Positions 54,861-64,000 of a stretch of DNA of 64,000 nucleotides are shown piece after piece; position 1 is the stretch's first letter; every line of letters begins with the position of its first letter. The notes beneath the pieces are model-generated. The model worked only from the letters and a program-made list of their open reading frames with translations, had not been told where the DNA came from and did no database searches. A program made the position numbers and the translations under genes. The DNA comes from Adiantum capillus-veneris (Eukaryota > Streptophyta > Polypodiopsida > Polypodiales > Pteridaceae): the NCBI GenBank assembly GCA_014529385.2, contig CM043963.1:379501-443500 (forward strand), given 5' to 3'.

Positions 54861-55654
54861 AATGGAGATTTCATAGTGATTGATGACAATATCAGTTTTT
54901 ACATCGGATTTACATAAAGAGTTGGCCTCATTTTTTCATAGGTGAAAGTGTAAAAAATGATGAGAATTATTGTACCTATGATTATTTTTTTTGTAGAAGT
55001 GGAGAAGTTTACTATAGCCTATAGTAAATAGTTTTCATGACCATCTAGCGTCTGCTAAAAATATTCAATTGTATAAAAAATCAAGATGTCAAAAATTATC
55101 CAATATAAACATTCAGCGAGACATTGGTAAGTGTGAAATTTTTCCAAAAAGAAAAGAGATAGTGACTAGAGAAAGGGTAAAAACTTTACATGGAGATATA
55201 TTTTTAGAAACTCATGGATGGTATAAAAAATGTAATTTTGTGACTATATTTCACACCACAAAAAAATAATAGTAAAATGTAGCAAGCATCTAGATGTGAA
55301 TATTTCACCATAATGCACTTGTTCACTAAGTCATTAATATTACAATACATGACTCACAAAAAATTTATGTAATAAAGTTATATCTTATAGTGACAAAGTA
55401 AATCTCCACTCGTCATACTTTTCCTAGTTGATAATAGAAAAAAGGGTAGAAAACGGGCCCGTTTTCTCAAGTTGAGAAAGTGTCTGAAACTTGTAGTGCA
55501 ACATAACAAGATCTAGCTAAGAGCTGTGACTAAATAGTATTTAAATCGAATTGGACCATTGAGCTTGTGTAATGAGATACATGTTCTGTTTTACTTTCGC
55601 AACCATGACCAGTGATATTGTTTGCATTTTGCAAGCAAGTCCCCCCCCACCCCG

Positions 55655-55660
<6 letters not shown>
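54861..55660. other. AT-rich sequence without recognisable features
   Basis: No transposon motif, gene or clear repeat. Small open frames are short and without recognisable domains. Confidence 0.6.
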
Positions 55661-55698
<38 letters not shown>

Positions 55699-56070
55699 AA
55701 TGAAAGGAAATTTTTTAAGGGATGTCTAACACTGAGGAGGACACACAAATTGCAAGGGGCGTGATAAGTCATCCCATGAATTCTCACGTAGTTTGATGTA
55801 TGATAACATCAATCTCCTCACATAGCCTGATGCATTATAACATCAATCTCCTCCATTTTAAAAGCATCTAAAAGAAAGAGCCCCAAGCATCTCTATTTTT
55901 TGTGATTGATGATCAATGAAAGTGATCCAAACTTCACTTTGGAGAGACAGTGACATCATCCTCCTTGGATCTCATAATAAGTAGTGCAACGGTATATGTA
56001 ATCCTCATCATCTTAGGGTCTTGGTGACATACTTGTATTTGCACCTCTTTTGACATACATCTATATCTTC

Positions 56071-56076
<6 letters not shown>
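55661..56076. repeat. (GA)n microsatellite and a short duplicated segment
   Basis: (GA)n at about 55661-55695 after CCCCCCCCACCCC. ATAACATCAATCTCCT occurs twice within 55803-55855, about 38 bases apart. Confidence 0.7.
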
Positions 56077-56143
<67 letters not shown>

Positions 56144-56575
56144 GCATACCCATCTCTCGCATGGTTAGAAGTACCTTTGATTAGATGTGATCCAGTGCAA
56201 ATCTAATCAAATGTACTTCTCAAACCATGTGAGAGATGAGTATCAGGGATCTAATAATCACGTGATCACGTGAATTGTTTTGTGATTAAAATGTATTGAT
56301 ATCATATTCACATAAAAAACTTTCCACGCTATTATTTTTTGTAGCAGGCCCACTTGGATATGGAAAAAACCCGATAGTAGGCCTGCTAGGAAATAGAAAA
56401 GCCATGTGGGACTATCAATCTGGGTGGTTTTGGTAAGTTAATAGGAAGTTCGTGTAAACATTTATCGTGATCACGTGTTTTAAAAAGTGATCACTGAGTG
56501 TTATTAACATGTTTGTGTGTTTGTGATCACGTTAATGAAATCCCATATGGGTATGCATGAGAGAGAGAGAGAGAA
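56077..56575. mobile_element. Foldback/MITE-like element with nested inverted repeats
   Basis: The outer ends are (CT)n-CATGCATACCCAT (to 56153) and ATGGGTATGCATG-(AG)n (56547-56574), an exact inverted repeat that includes the microsatellite. Inside the left end is a second hairpin with arms 56151-56186 and 56201-56238. Further pairs are TAGCAGGCC/GGCCTGCTA at about 56343 and 56374, and repeated TGATCACGTG palindromes (56247-56270, 56465-56480, 56522-56531). No coding sequence. Confidence 0.6.
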
Positions 56576-56751
56576 GAACAAGAAAAAAAAACTCTTGGTC
56601 GTCGCGTAAAAATCCCAAGAGTCCTCAACAATCTATCTAATGTGTCTTTAATTCTAGACTTGAGAGTCTAGAGGAAATAAGGATAACCAATCTATCACAT
56701 TTGGGTGATGGAAAGGCTATTCTAGTTTCCTCTTTGTATTCTCTCTATAGA

Positions 56752-56784
<33 letters not shown>

Positions 56785-56808
56785 TACATAAGAAGAAAGA
56801 TTTTTAAG

Positions 56809-57265
56809 TCACAAGGAAAATTCCAAGAGACATAAACTGCTGAACTGAAGACTTGATACTCTGAAATTTGAAGAGCGAAGTTCTCTAATAATCTTTTTAG
56901 AATGTCTTTCCCACCCAAAAAGGTCAAACATGCAAGTGTAGTGCTCTTTGTCTACCTTAATTCCAAATATATATCCCATGCTATAAAAAATCATTCCACC
57001 CTCACCCAATAGACTTGAGTGATTACATGCATTGAGCACACTCAAAAAGTGATGGAAGCTGGGGAGGTATCTTGTTATTGCATCCAACGAAATAGTTTCA
57101 ATCTTCCTCATCTAGCATATCCTCCTATAAGAGCATCCCAAGAGACGCAATTTAACAAGAAACGATCACTTTGAATCTCTTTAAAACATGGCACAACTTT
57201 CTTGCCATAGCCATGATGGACATATCCTACAATCAACACATTCCAAGAGAACATATTATGTCATA
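56809..57265 (-). pseudogene. Pentatricopeptide-repeat (PPR) gene fragment
   Basis: The minus strand reads FSWNVLIVGYVHHGYGKK, VSWDALIGGYAR, a TGA, then FLSVLNACNHSSLLGEGG and DKEHYTCMFDLFGW. These match the repeating P/L/S-type PPR consensus (WNxLIxGYxxxG; FxxVLxACxHxGLxxEG; EHYxCMVDLxG). PPR proteins bind organelle RNA and act in its splicing, editing or stability in plants. The fragment is broken by a stop and by frame changes and lacks an N-terminus and any E/DYW tail, so it is a pseudogene. Confidence 0.75.
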
Positions 57266-57829
57266 AATAACTTTATAAGAAATCCTTTCATGAAGTTCTT
57301 GAAGTTTATAATGTGAACATCCTTGCATCTTTGGTGTCCTAAGTGGATGGCACAATCCTTACATTCAAATTTGTGAGCATTACAGCTAGGGTGACATTTT
57401 TTTCAAGCTCAAGCCGATTGTCTTTATGAGCGGTTTCCTAATGATTTAACAACTAAAACACGAAAAGTTACATTGAAGAGATGACAACTTGCAGTACTCC
57501 TCCAAATAGACCCCCTTTCAAAGTAATTGGAGCAGAATAGATAATAAGCCAAGTACAAGACCTTTCAAATAAAGGACTCACTGAGCATATTACACATCTT
57601 TTTTGCTCCCCAAGTTTTCTTGTTGATAAGAAATGAAGATCATGAAGGATTTGCATTGAGTACATGGCTCTCACCAAGATCACCATCAGGAATAGGTTTT
57701 CAATACCCAGGATTGATGATACACTTGAAAAATTATAAGGTTCTACTTGCATCAGCAAAATTGATCTGTAAAGTGGCTATCATCATATCAAGATTGATCT
57801 TTGAGATGTATACACTTGACCATGTTCAT
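57266..57829. other. Unassigned sequence
   Basis: Minus-strand open frame 57758-57468 (starting MLMQVEPYNFSSVSSILG) may be another decayed PPR piece, but the match is weak. Nothing else recognised. Confidence 0.3.
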
Positions 57830-58870
57830 GACGTCCTTTGGATTGTATAAGTATTTGGTGATTCCTTTTGGACTCATAAAATTATGTCGTGAGAATGTTC
57901 AACAAGATGGTGGATTGGATCTGGAGAGAGTAGAGACAATTTGTGTAAACGTTCTTTGATGATATCATCATCTTCTCTCTATCCAAGATAGAGCTAGTGA
58001 GCATTTACTGAAAGTGTTTTAGGCTTTGAGGGTGCAAGTAAAGTGAGTTTTTCCTACTAGAGGTACACTTTCTAGGAAATATTGTCTTGCGAAAGGGTGT
58101 TAGTATGGATCTAATCCTAGGGGTTGCATCTTGTGCGCTTGATAGGATGGCATATCATATTTCATATAACTTATAGAGTTACACTTACATGAGGGGCATT
58201 TTAATTCAATTTTAAAAAAAGCTACAAATGATTGAAGAGAAAGGGGTTGTTTTATTCCAATACATAAAATGTGTAAAGGGATTTTCTAATAGTCTATAAT
58301 CGCATGTAATATACAGGATGTTGTAAGGTGTACCCTCTGAGGAGCTAGCTAAGATGGATATGCTATGATATTGGAGTACTTATGCAAATTTTCATGACTT
58401 AAGAAGCTTTCTTGGATGGTTCTCTTACTATAAATGGTTCATTACATAGTTTGTAGAGATTGCTTTGTCACTACAAAACCTAACTTAGAAAGGCATTCCT
58501 TTTTAATGTGAGAACATTTATAAATTACAGCTTTTGAGAGATTGAAGCACAAGTTAGCTACAAGGCCAATGTTTAGAAGTCTTTTGAGTTCTACTATGAT
58601 GCTTGTGGATGCAGACTAGGAGGAGTCTTAATCCAAGAAGACCATGTTGTAGCTTACAAAAGCAAGACCTAGTCGAGCTCTTACCAGTGATACATGCTTT
58701 AAATTGGTGGAGGCATTACTTCAAAGCTTGGTGAGATCTTACAGTGTACACAAATCAACAAATTTTGAGATACTTTTTGTCCCAAAATAAGCTTTCAAAG
58801 AAGCATATGATATAGGTGAACATTTTATTGCAACTCCATTTGTAAGACTACAGGGACTCAATCATGAAAC
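57830..58870 (+). mobile_element. Ty3/gypsy relic: RT and RNase H remnants
   Basis: Fragments in several frames read YKYLVIPFGL and FDDIIIFSLSK (RT), LRSFLGWFSYYKWFI (connection), and FYYDACGCRLGGVLIQED, VVAYKSKT and LPVIHALNWWRHYF (RNase H), in the order of a Ty3 pol. Heavily mutated with many stops. Neither LTR is recognised. Confidence 0.7.
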
Positions 58871-58976
58871 TCTCCCCCCAGTCTCACCATATATAGACTC
58901 TTAGCCCACTAAATATGGCACCCCTTGACCGCATGTGAGTCTTCGCCCTTGGCTTGCCCAATCTTACCCTAGGATT

Positions 58977-59165
58977 CACTACAACACTACATGAAGATAT
59001 CGACGCGTATATATCGACGGCCATGCTTTTCCACGTGTATATCGACGTAATTAGCGTGCGTCGCTATACGCGTCGCAGTGTGCGTCGATATACGCGTGGA
59101 AAAGGCTTTATTTGCCATGCATATATCGATGTGTATATCCACGTGTACGGCGACACAAAAAAATT
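58977..59165 (+). mobile_element. Possible CACTA transposon terminus
   Basis: CACTACAACA at 58977 resembles the plant CACTA terminal repeat. It is followed by a cluster of TCGACG/CGTCG and TATATCGACG units and by an inverted repeat with arms 59027-59047 and 59083-59103 (TTTTCCACGYGTATATCGACG). Such subterminal repeats are typical of CACTA ends. The other terminus and any transposase are not in view, so this is tentative. Confidence 0.35.
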
Positions 59166-59269
59166 TGGGAGAAAAAAGCGAAACCGACGTGCAGGGGCCA
59201 TTTTCGCCTGCTCAGATCTTGGCCGAAACCTGCTGCGTAGGTATTATGTCCATCTCCACCCCCCCCAAC

Positions 59270-59315
59270 CCCTCTCTCTCTCTCTCTCTCTCTACATCGT
59301 GTGTGTGTGTATGTA

Positions 59316-59383
<68 letters not shown>

Positions 59384-59400
59384 GTGTGTGTGTGTGTGTA

Positions 59401-59436
<36 letters not shown>

Positions 59437-59486
59437 GTGTGTGCGTGTGTGTAGGAAAGAGAGAGAGAGAGGTGTGTGTGTGTGTA

Positions 59487-59520
<34 letters not shown>
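59270..59520. repeat. Composite microsatellite of alternating (GT)n and GGAAA(GA)n
   Basis: Starts with (CT)n at 59271-59293. Then blocks of GTGTGTGTGTAGGAAA followed by (GA)n recur four times with different lengths (GA runs ending near 59380, 59433, 59471 and 59520). The regular alternation makes it a higher-order repeat. Confidence 0.88.
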
Positions 59521-59522
<2 letters not shown>

Positions 59523-59620
59523 GTGTTGCTATCTCCACACTTAGGAGATTTTGGATCATTTTCCACAATGGTTGTGGACCTTGTTGAAGAAGAAGAACCC
59601 TTGCGAGTGCCGGAAGACAT
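59521..59620 (-). pseudogene. LINE ORF1 head fused to (CT)n
   Basis: From an ATG at 59620 the first 33 codons of LINE ORF1 (MSSGTRKGSSSSTRSTTIVE ... CGDSNTT) match LINE-2, then the frame runs into the CT repeat. Upstream sequence agrees with the LINE-2 5' UTR only over ACATACA. It is not the head of LINE-3, whose ORF1 lies at the window's right edge. Confidence 0.85.
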
Positions 59621-59847
59621 TGTATGTAAAATAGGAGATGAGAATCAATTTTGTTGAACCTGTTCACTTCGGAAATGCTGCTACAGAAGCGCCTTCCATA
59701 ACTCTGAAAATTTATGTCTTTACATCAATGCGTAGAGGACTTTGTGCTCTTCGATTGAGGCTATAGATCACCCAAATCGGAGTTCGGATGAAGAAGTTAT
59801 GATCAAAAGAGTGGACTGCTGTCTACTAGGTCAAAAAACGACTGCAC

Positions 59848-59886
59848 TGAGAGAGAGAGATAGATAGATAGATAGATAGATAGATA
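59848..59886 (+). repeat. GA/GATA tail at the LINE-3 3' end
   Basis: GAGAGAGAGA(TAGA)n followed by TTCTATTATCGTCC, as in LINE-1 and LINE-2. The 59621-59847 spacer has no recognised feature. Confidence 0.9.
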
Positions 59887-59940
59887 GTTCTATTATCGTC
59901 CTGGGAGGTCAAATATGACCTATGGGACCAAATGAACATG

Positions 59941-62900
59941 TCACGTGGTGTGAGTGGAGTTCATAAGTGACTCTCGATGCTCAAAAATGGCTGAAATGAG
60001 CGTCGCAATAGAGAGTCCACATCGTGGTTGGGAGAGGAAGGTATGTAGGGAGAGCTCATGGCTGAATATATGGGGAAAAGAGGACCTAATGTGGTCAAAA
60101 GCTGAGCACTCAAGTAGTGTGTGGTACTCACTCTCTCGCACTTGACGAGGGCATAAGGTGCAAAGTCGATGACACTCCTTGCCAGTGCCCCAACGTCCTG
60201 TCTCGCAGCGTAGAGAATGGGAGCTAAGACGAATGGAGGCAATGGTGCGGATCGCACTCAATGGGATGGGCTCAAGGATGTAGGAATGGGTTCGGTTACC
60301 TCGTTCCGAGAAGAAGAGAGATTTGTAGTTTGGGGCAACGTGTGTGGTGTAATGGCTGAAGCGAGAACCTCCAGATTTCTCCCAAGCCATGATACATTGG
60401 CGTTGTAAGAAGGCCTCATTAACTTGGGAGTCGATCGACGCATCCTTGACCAAGTGACATGCATCCCATCTTCCAAACCATTTCTTGATATCAAGCATCC
60501 ACCCCGAACTTAGTATTTTGCTCTTGCATGTCTTTTGAACCTTTTGACTTGCTTCATATGCGATTCTAGGAAGTCGATGCAAAGGGCTACGTTGTGTCTT
60601 ACGCATGTACTCCACAACCCTTTCCATGCCCAAGACCTCAATGGGAAGCGATCCGGACTCAAGAAGTAAGAGCATGTAGGGTGTTTGTGTCTTGACTTGG
60701 AGAAAGTTGGTGAGAAAACGCTTTTGGACATTCTCAAACTCTTTCCAAGTAGACTTCCCGATGCTTCCACCCCACACCTCCACTCCATAAAGAAGCACCG
60801 GTGTCACCAATGTGTCAAAGAGGTACTTTTTGAGAGCCCAACACTTGATCTCTCCTGCATTGCACATGTTCTCAAATGTATAATAAGCCCTCTTTCCGGC
60901 TTCCAAGCGACGCATTGCACAATCCTTCCATTTATGATTGGATGGAACCTCAAGGCCAAGGTACTTGAAGTGATCTACCACTTCAAGTTTCTCATTGTTG
61001 TATACAATGCATGGATTTTCGTCATTGAGGGTCTTTACAAGCATAACCTTGGTTTTGGATCCATTCACGATCAGCCGCTATGTAGGCAAAAGCGTTCCAA
61101 GACACTCATAAGCTTTTGTGCATCTTCTAAGGTATGTGCCAAGAGCACTACATCATCGGCATAAAGCAAAAGCATGATCACCGCATTTCCAATCTTAACC
61201 TCTTCTATGCCTTCTTGCTGCATAAAATCAAGAACCATGTATTCCAATTCATCAATGAGTAGCCCAAAGAGGGTTGGGGAAAGTGGGCATCCTTGTTTGA
61301 CACCAATAGTGCTTGCAAAAAATTCTGAAATTCCATCTCCCATACGTAATCGACATATCACTTTTTGGTAGATGCGAAAGACTGCATGCATAAATTCTCT
61401 CGGCACTTGAAGGCTTTGCATACGTCTCCAAAGATTTCCTCGCGGTACCATGTCAAAAGCTTTCTTGAAATCCACAAAGCAACAATACAACTTTTTTCCT
61501 TTCAATCGAGACGCTTCCATAAGAACTCGAAGAGTGACAAGGTGATCAATAGTGCTATGATGCTTTCGAAAACCTGCTTGGCCAAGCGCACGTTTGCCAT
61601 TCTTTTCAGCCCATTCACTTATCTTCATCTCCATGATACATCCAAATAACTTTGCCATCAAAGAACCAACCATTATAGTGCGATAGTTGTTCACATTGTT
61701 TACATCTCCTCCTTTGTGCAAAGGTTTGATCCAATTTGCACTCCAATCATGAGGCATGCCATACTGAAGTGCAAGGTTAAACATATCGCATATCCAATAT
61801 CGTGTTTTCTTGCTTGTCCATTTAATCATTTCAGCCTTGACACCTTGAAGGTCACCTGCCTTGCGAGTAGCAAGTTTCTCAAGCGCGCGGCATACATCTT
61901 CAATGGTAAAGAAGGGAGACATAAATGGAAGGGAGCTACAACCCTCCATCTTATCAACATTGGGTTGCTCATAGAGGTTCTTACAATGCATATACATATC
62001 CTCAAGAGTCAAGTCACCAAAGCTCTCAACGCGCTTGCCTTTTAGATTTTGCCAAAACTTGCCACATGCATGTGCTTTCTCTTGTGCTAAAAGAAGTTGT
62101 TTTTCGACTTCCCACCTTCTCCTCTTCTTTTGAACAAGTGCTTTGTATGTGTGTGAACATTCCAAGTAAACTTCCTTGTCTTTGATTGCATCCAATCTTA
62201 GCAAGTGTTTTCGGGCTTGACTACATTCCATGTCAAACCATTTCTTCTTGGTGCTACCCTTCTTAGACCTTTTGCAAGACATGTGTTTCGCCGAAAAGCA
62301 TTCCTTCGCACAAGAGAAAATTACTTCTTTGAAAACTTTCCACTTGCATTCTAATGTTGGGCTCCCTTGATGCTCTATCATGCTTAACATTTGGTCCACC
62401 ATATCAGCATATATAAGTGCTCGTTTGAAGTCTAGACGTAGGTACAAATGATTCACATCATGATTGGAGGCTACATGCTCGGGCCGTTTACCACACTTGA
62501 GGTCAATACATAACATCCTATGATCCGATTCCGGATTCCATTCACCAAGTGTAAAGCTTTGTATGCATTCTAGAGTGGCTTCTGAGAACAACATATAGTC
62601 AATCACGCTAGCACCATTGTGCTTTCTACATGTAAAGTCATTGGTGCCTTGCCATAGAGATACACCATTTGCAATGAGCATTCCGGTACTATTGCACATA
62701 TGTAGAAGTGACTTTCCATAGTGATCCACTTCTTTTGCATCATTAGAACTTCGATTATACATGTATGAGTCATCCACTCTTCTTGATACATGCGGCATGT
62801 CAACTTGTTGTGTGTCGTGTTGTAACATATTTGTGCGAGCATTCATGTCTCCAAAAACAATGACTTCACCTTGATTCTTGTAATAAGCAATGTCTTCCTC

Positions 62901-63320
62901 TAGTTCAACAAAGGGATGATCTCTATCCATATTCAAGCGAGCATAAAAGTTGGAGTCATAGTGAGGAATGTAGCAGCCGGCCACAAACATGACTTGACCA
63001 TTTGGTGGGCTGATTTTCAGCCATAAGTAGCGTTTATACTTATCTTCTTTGACAATGGAAACATCTTTCAAACCCTTTTTGGTCATACATGCTATGCCTC
63101 CTTGGCCTCTTCGTTGCTTTGCATTTTTGGCCCACATCAAAGAATGTACATCGTATTTGTCAAATCCAAGAATTCGTTGCGCATCATGCTCCCATGTTTC
63201 GACAAGAAGTATCACATCGGAGTCATTGGTAAGCTCATCAATGCCAATTCCCGCATTCCATGGATACCCGTTACAATTCCAAAAGCTTATTCGCAAGCGT
63301 GAGTTGGTCTCATAGATCAT
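59941..63320 (-). pseudogene. LINE-3 ORF2 (endonuclease-reverse transcriptase), single frameshift
   Basis: About 1126 codons from the ATG at 63320. Endonuclease: FWNCNGYPWNAG, VETWEHD, FGDMNART, NPESDHRMLC (residues about 10-245). RT: FVDFKKAFDMVPR, GVKQGCPLSPTLFG, YADDVVLLA (about 590-730). C-terminus: CTLCPRQVRESEYHTLLEC (CX2CX9HX4C). The frame stops at 61071 because one base is missing near 61075-61078 relative to LINE-2, and continues unbroken in the next frame to 59941. All catalytic motifs are intact. The protein would nick target DNA and prime reverse transcription there. Confidence 0.92.
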
Positions 63321-63326
63321 GTGTCC

Positions 63327-64000
63327 CTATTTGTTGGGTGGACTTGCATCCTCCTCAAGTGCCTTTTCTTCTTGAGATGATACCTTAACCTTCTTGCTTC
63401 TTTCCTCGTATGCTTTGCGACGTACATTTTGTTGCATAAGAGTGCGATCCTCATATACATTACAACCCGTTCCTTTGAGGTAGATCCAACCATTGTCAAG
63501 GATGATCTTTCTCTTTACCTCATCAGCCATGGTACATACAATAGGTCTTTCTCCCGAGCGAGGGACTCCTTGTTTTCCAACTCGATGTGCACCATAAGCC
63601 ATGATTCCTGACACGCCAAAGTGTGTAGCAAAAAACTCTTCAATAGCAACCGCAAGAGATTGGGGTGTTTCCATGCTTTCCTCCTTGATTCCACGAATGA
63701 CGATGTTCTTTGAGCGTTTTTGTCGTTCTTGCAATTCTTGAGTGTCCACATTCTCTACATTCTTTGCTTGGACAACGGCTTGCGTGATAGGAGATGTAGA
63801 AACCACATTATCCTTACATATATCAGCCCATGATTTGGATGCATTTCTCATCTCACATACATCATGTCGTATTGTATCTATCGTTTCCTCTTTCAATACA
63901 TGATCACTCTCAACTTTGCTCAAGCGCTCTTTCACTACATTCATGTCCACAAGAGAGCGTTTACATTCTTGAACTTCATTCTCAAGATGCATCAAGCGCG
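63327..64000 (-). CDS. LINE-3 ORF1, partial at the window edge
   Basis: Open from the right edge to the stop at 63327. Coiled coil (LENEVQECKRSLVDMNVVKE), RRM first strand RSKNIVIRGIKEE, FFATHFGVSGIMAYGAHRVG and the C-terminal domain (RPIVCTMADEVKRKII, RRKAYEERSKK). The organisation is that of L1 ORF1p (coiled coil, RRM, CTD), with no CCHC knuckle. The start should lie about 100 codons beyond the window, judged from LINE-2. No lesion in the visible part. Confidence 0.85.
   Translation of the reverse strand, partial: RLMHLENEVQECKRSLVDMNVVKERLSKVESDHVLKEETIDTIRHDVCEMRNASKSWADICKDNVVSTSPITQAVVQAKNVENVDTQELQERQKRSKNIVIRGIKEESMETPQSLAVAIEEFFATHFGVSGIMAYGAHRVGKQGVPRSGERPIVCTMADEVKRKIILDNGWIYLKGTGCNVYEDRTLMQQNVRRKAYEERSKKVKVSSQEEKALEEDASPPNK

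Larger units (their letters stand above)
59887..64000 (-). mobile_element. LINE-3: nearly intact L1-type LINE, runs off the window
   Basis: Complete 3' end, ORF2 with one frameshift, a 6-base inter-ORF gap and ORF1 open to the right edge. Nearly identical to LINE-1 over the shared 1.1 kb, so one or both are recent. Same tail structure as the other two copies. Confidence 0.93.

Noticed and set aside
58954-59316. Open frame starting MPNLTLGFTT
   Set aside because: Lies over the CACTA-like repeat cluster and (CT)n; composition follows the repeats.
59270-59520. CRISPR-like regular repeat array
   Set aside because: Plant genome, no unique spacers; it is a composite microsatellite.
59108-59667. 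Long ORFs across the composite repeat
   Set aside because: Repeat-driven; only the first 33 codons from 59620 are real LINE ORF1 sequence.

Overview
The window is nuclear DNA from a land plant, made almost entirely of nested retrotransposons. The plant call rests on a Ty3 element with a second, archaeal-type RNase H (a plant Tat-lineage trait), plant-type Ty1/copia polyproteins primed by initiator-methionine tRNA, and a pentatricopeptide-repeat (PPR) gene fragment. Very abundant (GA)n and (GT)n tracts, an L1-type LINE with a coiled-coil ORF1 and a piggyBac-like element make a seed-free plant such as a fern conceivable. That finer placement is a guess. I see no intact host gene, tRNA, rRNA or CRISPR array.

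Layout. 1-5980 (-): 5' part of a Tat-like Ty3 element (Gypsy-1), inserted into the 5' LTR of a second Ty3 element. 5981-9137 (+): that second element (Gypsy-A), which carries only gag and protease. 9261-15538 (-): two defective LINE copies with simple-repeat tails. 15539-19089: low-copy sequence with two decayed gene-like loci, an FCP1/NIF-type phosphatase fragment and an unrecognised multi-exon gene. 19090-24640 (-): an old Ty3 relic interrupted by a solo-LTR-like block and by a 1.7 kb TRIM-like element with a perfect 5-bp target duplication. 24645-25900 (+): another Ty3 relic. 25901-28823 (+): Copia-1, cut by Copia-2 (28824-33632, +). 33633-43190 (+): Gypsy-2, with a long pol that carries a second aspartic-protease-like domain after integrase. 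43203-44529: a piggyBac-like non-autonomous transposon. 44534-53486 (-): two copies (A and B) of the Copia-1 family joined by a deletion. 53487-59269: AT-rich DNA with a diverged tandem repeat, a foldback element, a PPR pseudogene, a Ty3 relic and a possible CACTA end. 59270-64000 (-): composite microsatellite, a LINE ORF1 head, and a nearly intact LINE (LINE-3) that runs off the window.

How the parts relate. Gypsy-A lacks reverse transcriptase and must have used another element's enzymes; Gypsy-1 has a closely similar protease and primer-binding site. Copia copies share inactivating mutations, so they were probably copied in trans or duplicated together. The Copia-1 family has a roughly 600-nt leader intron that is precisely absent from copy B, and the leader of the unrelated Gypsy-1 shares two sequence blocks with that copia leader in the same order. 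LINE-3 and LINE-1 are almost identical over 1.1 kb, so that family was active recently.
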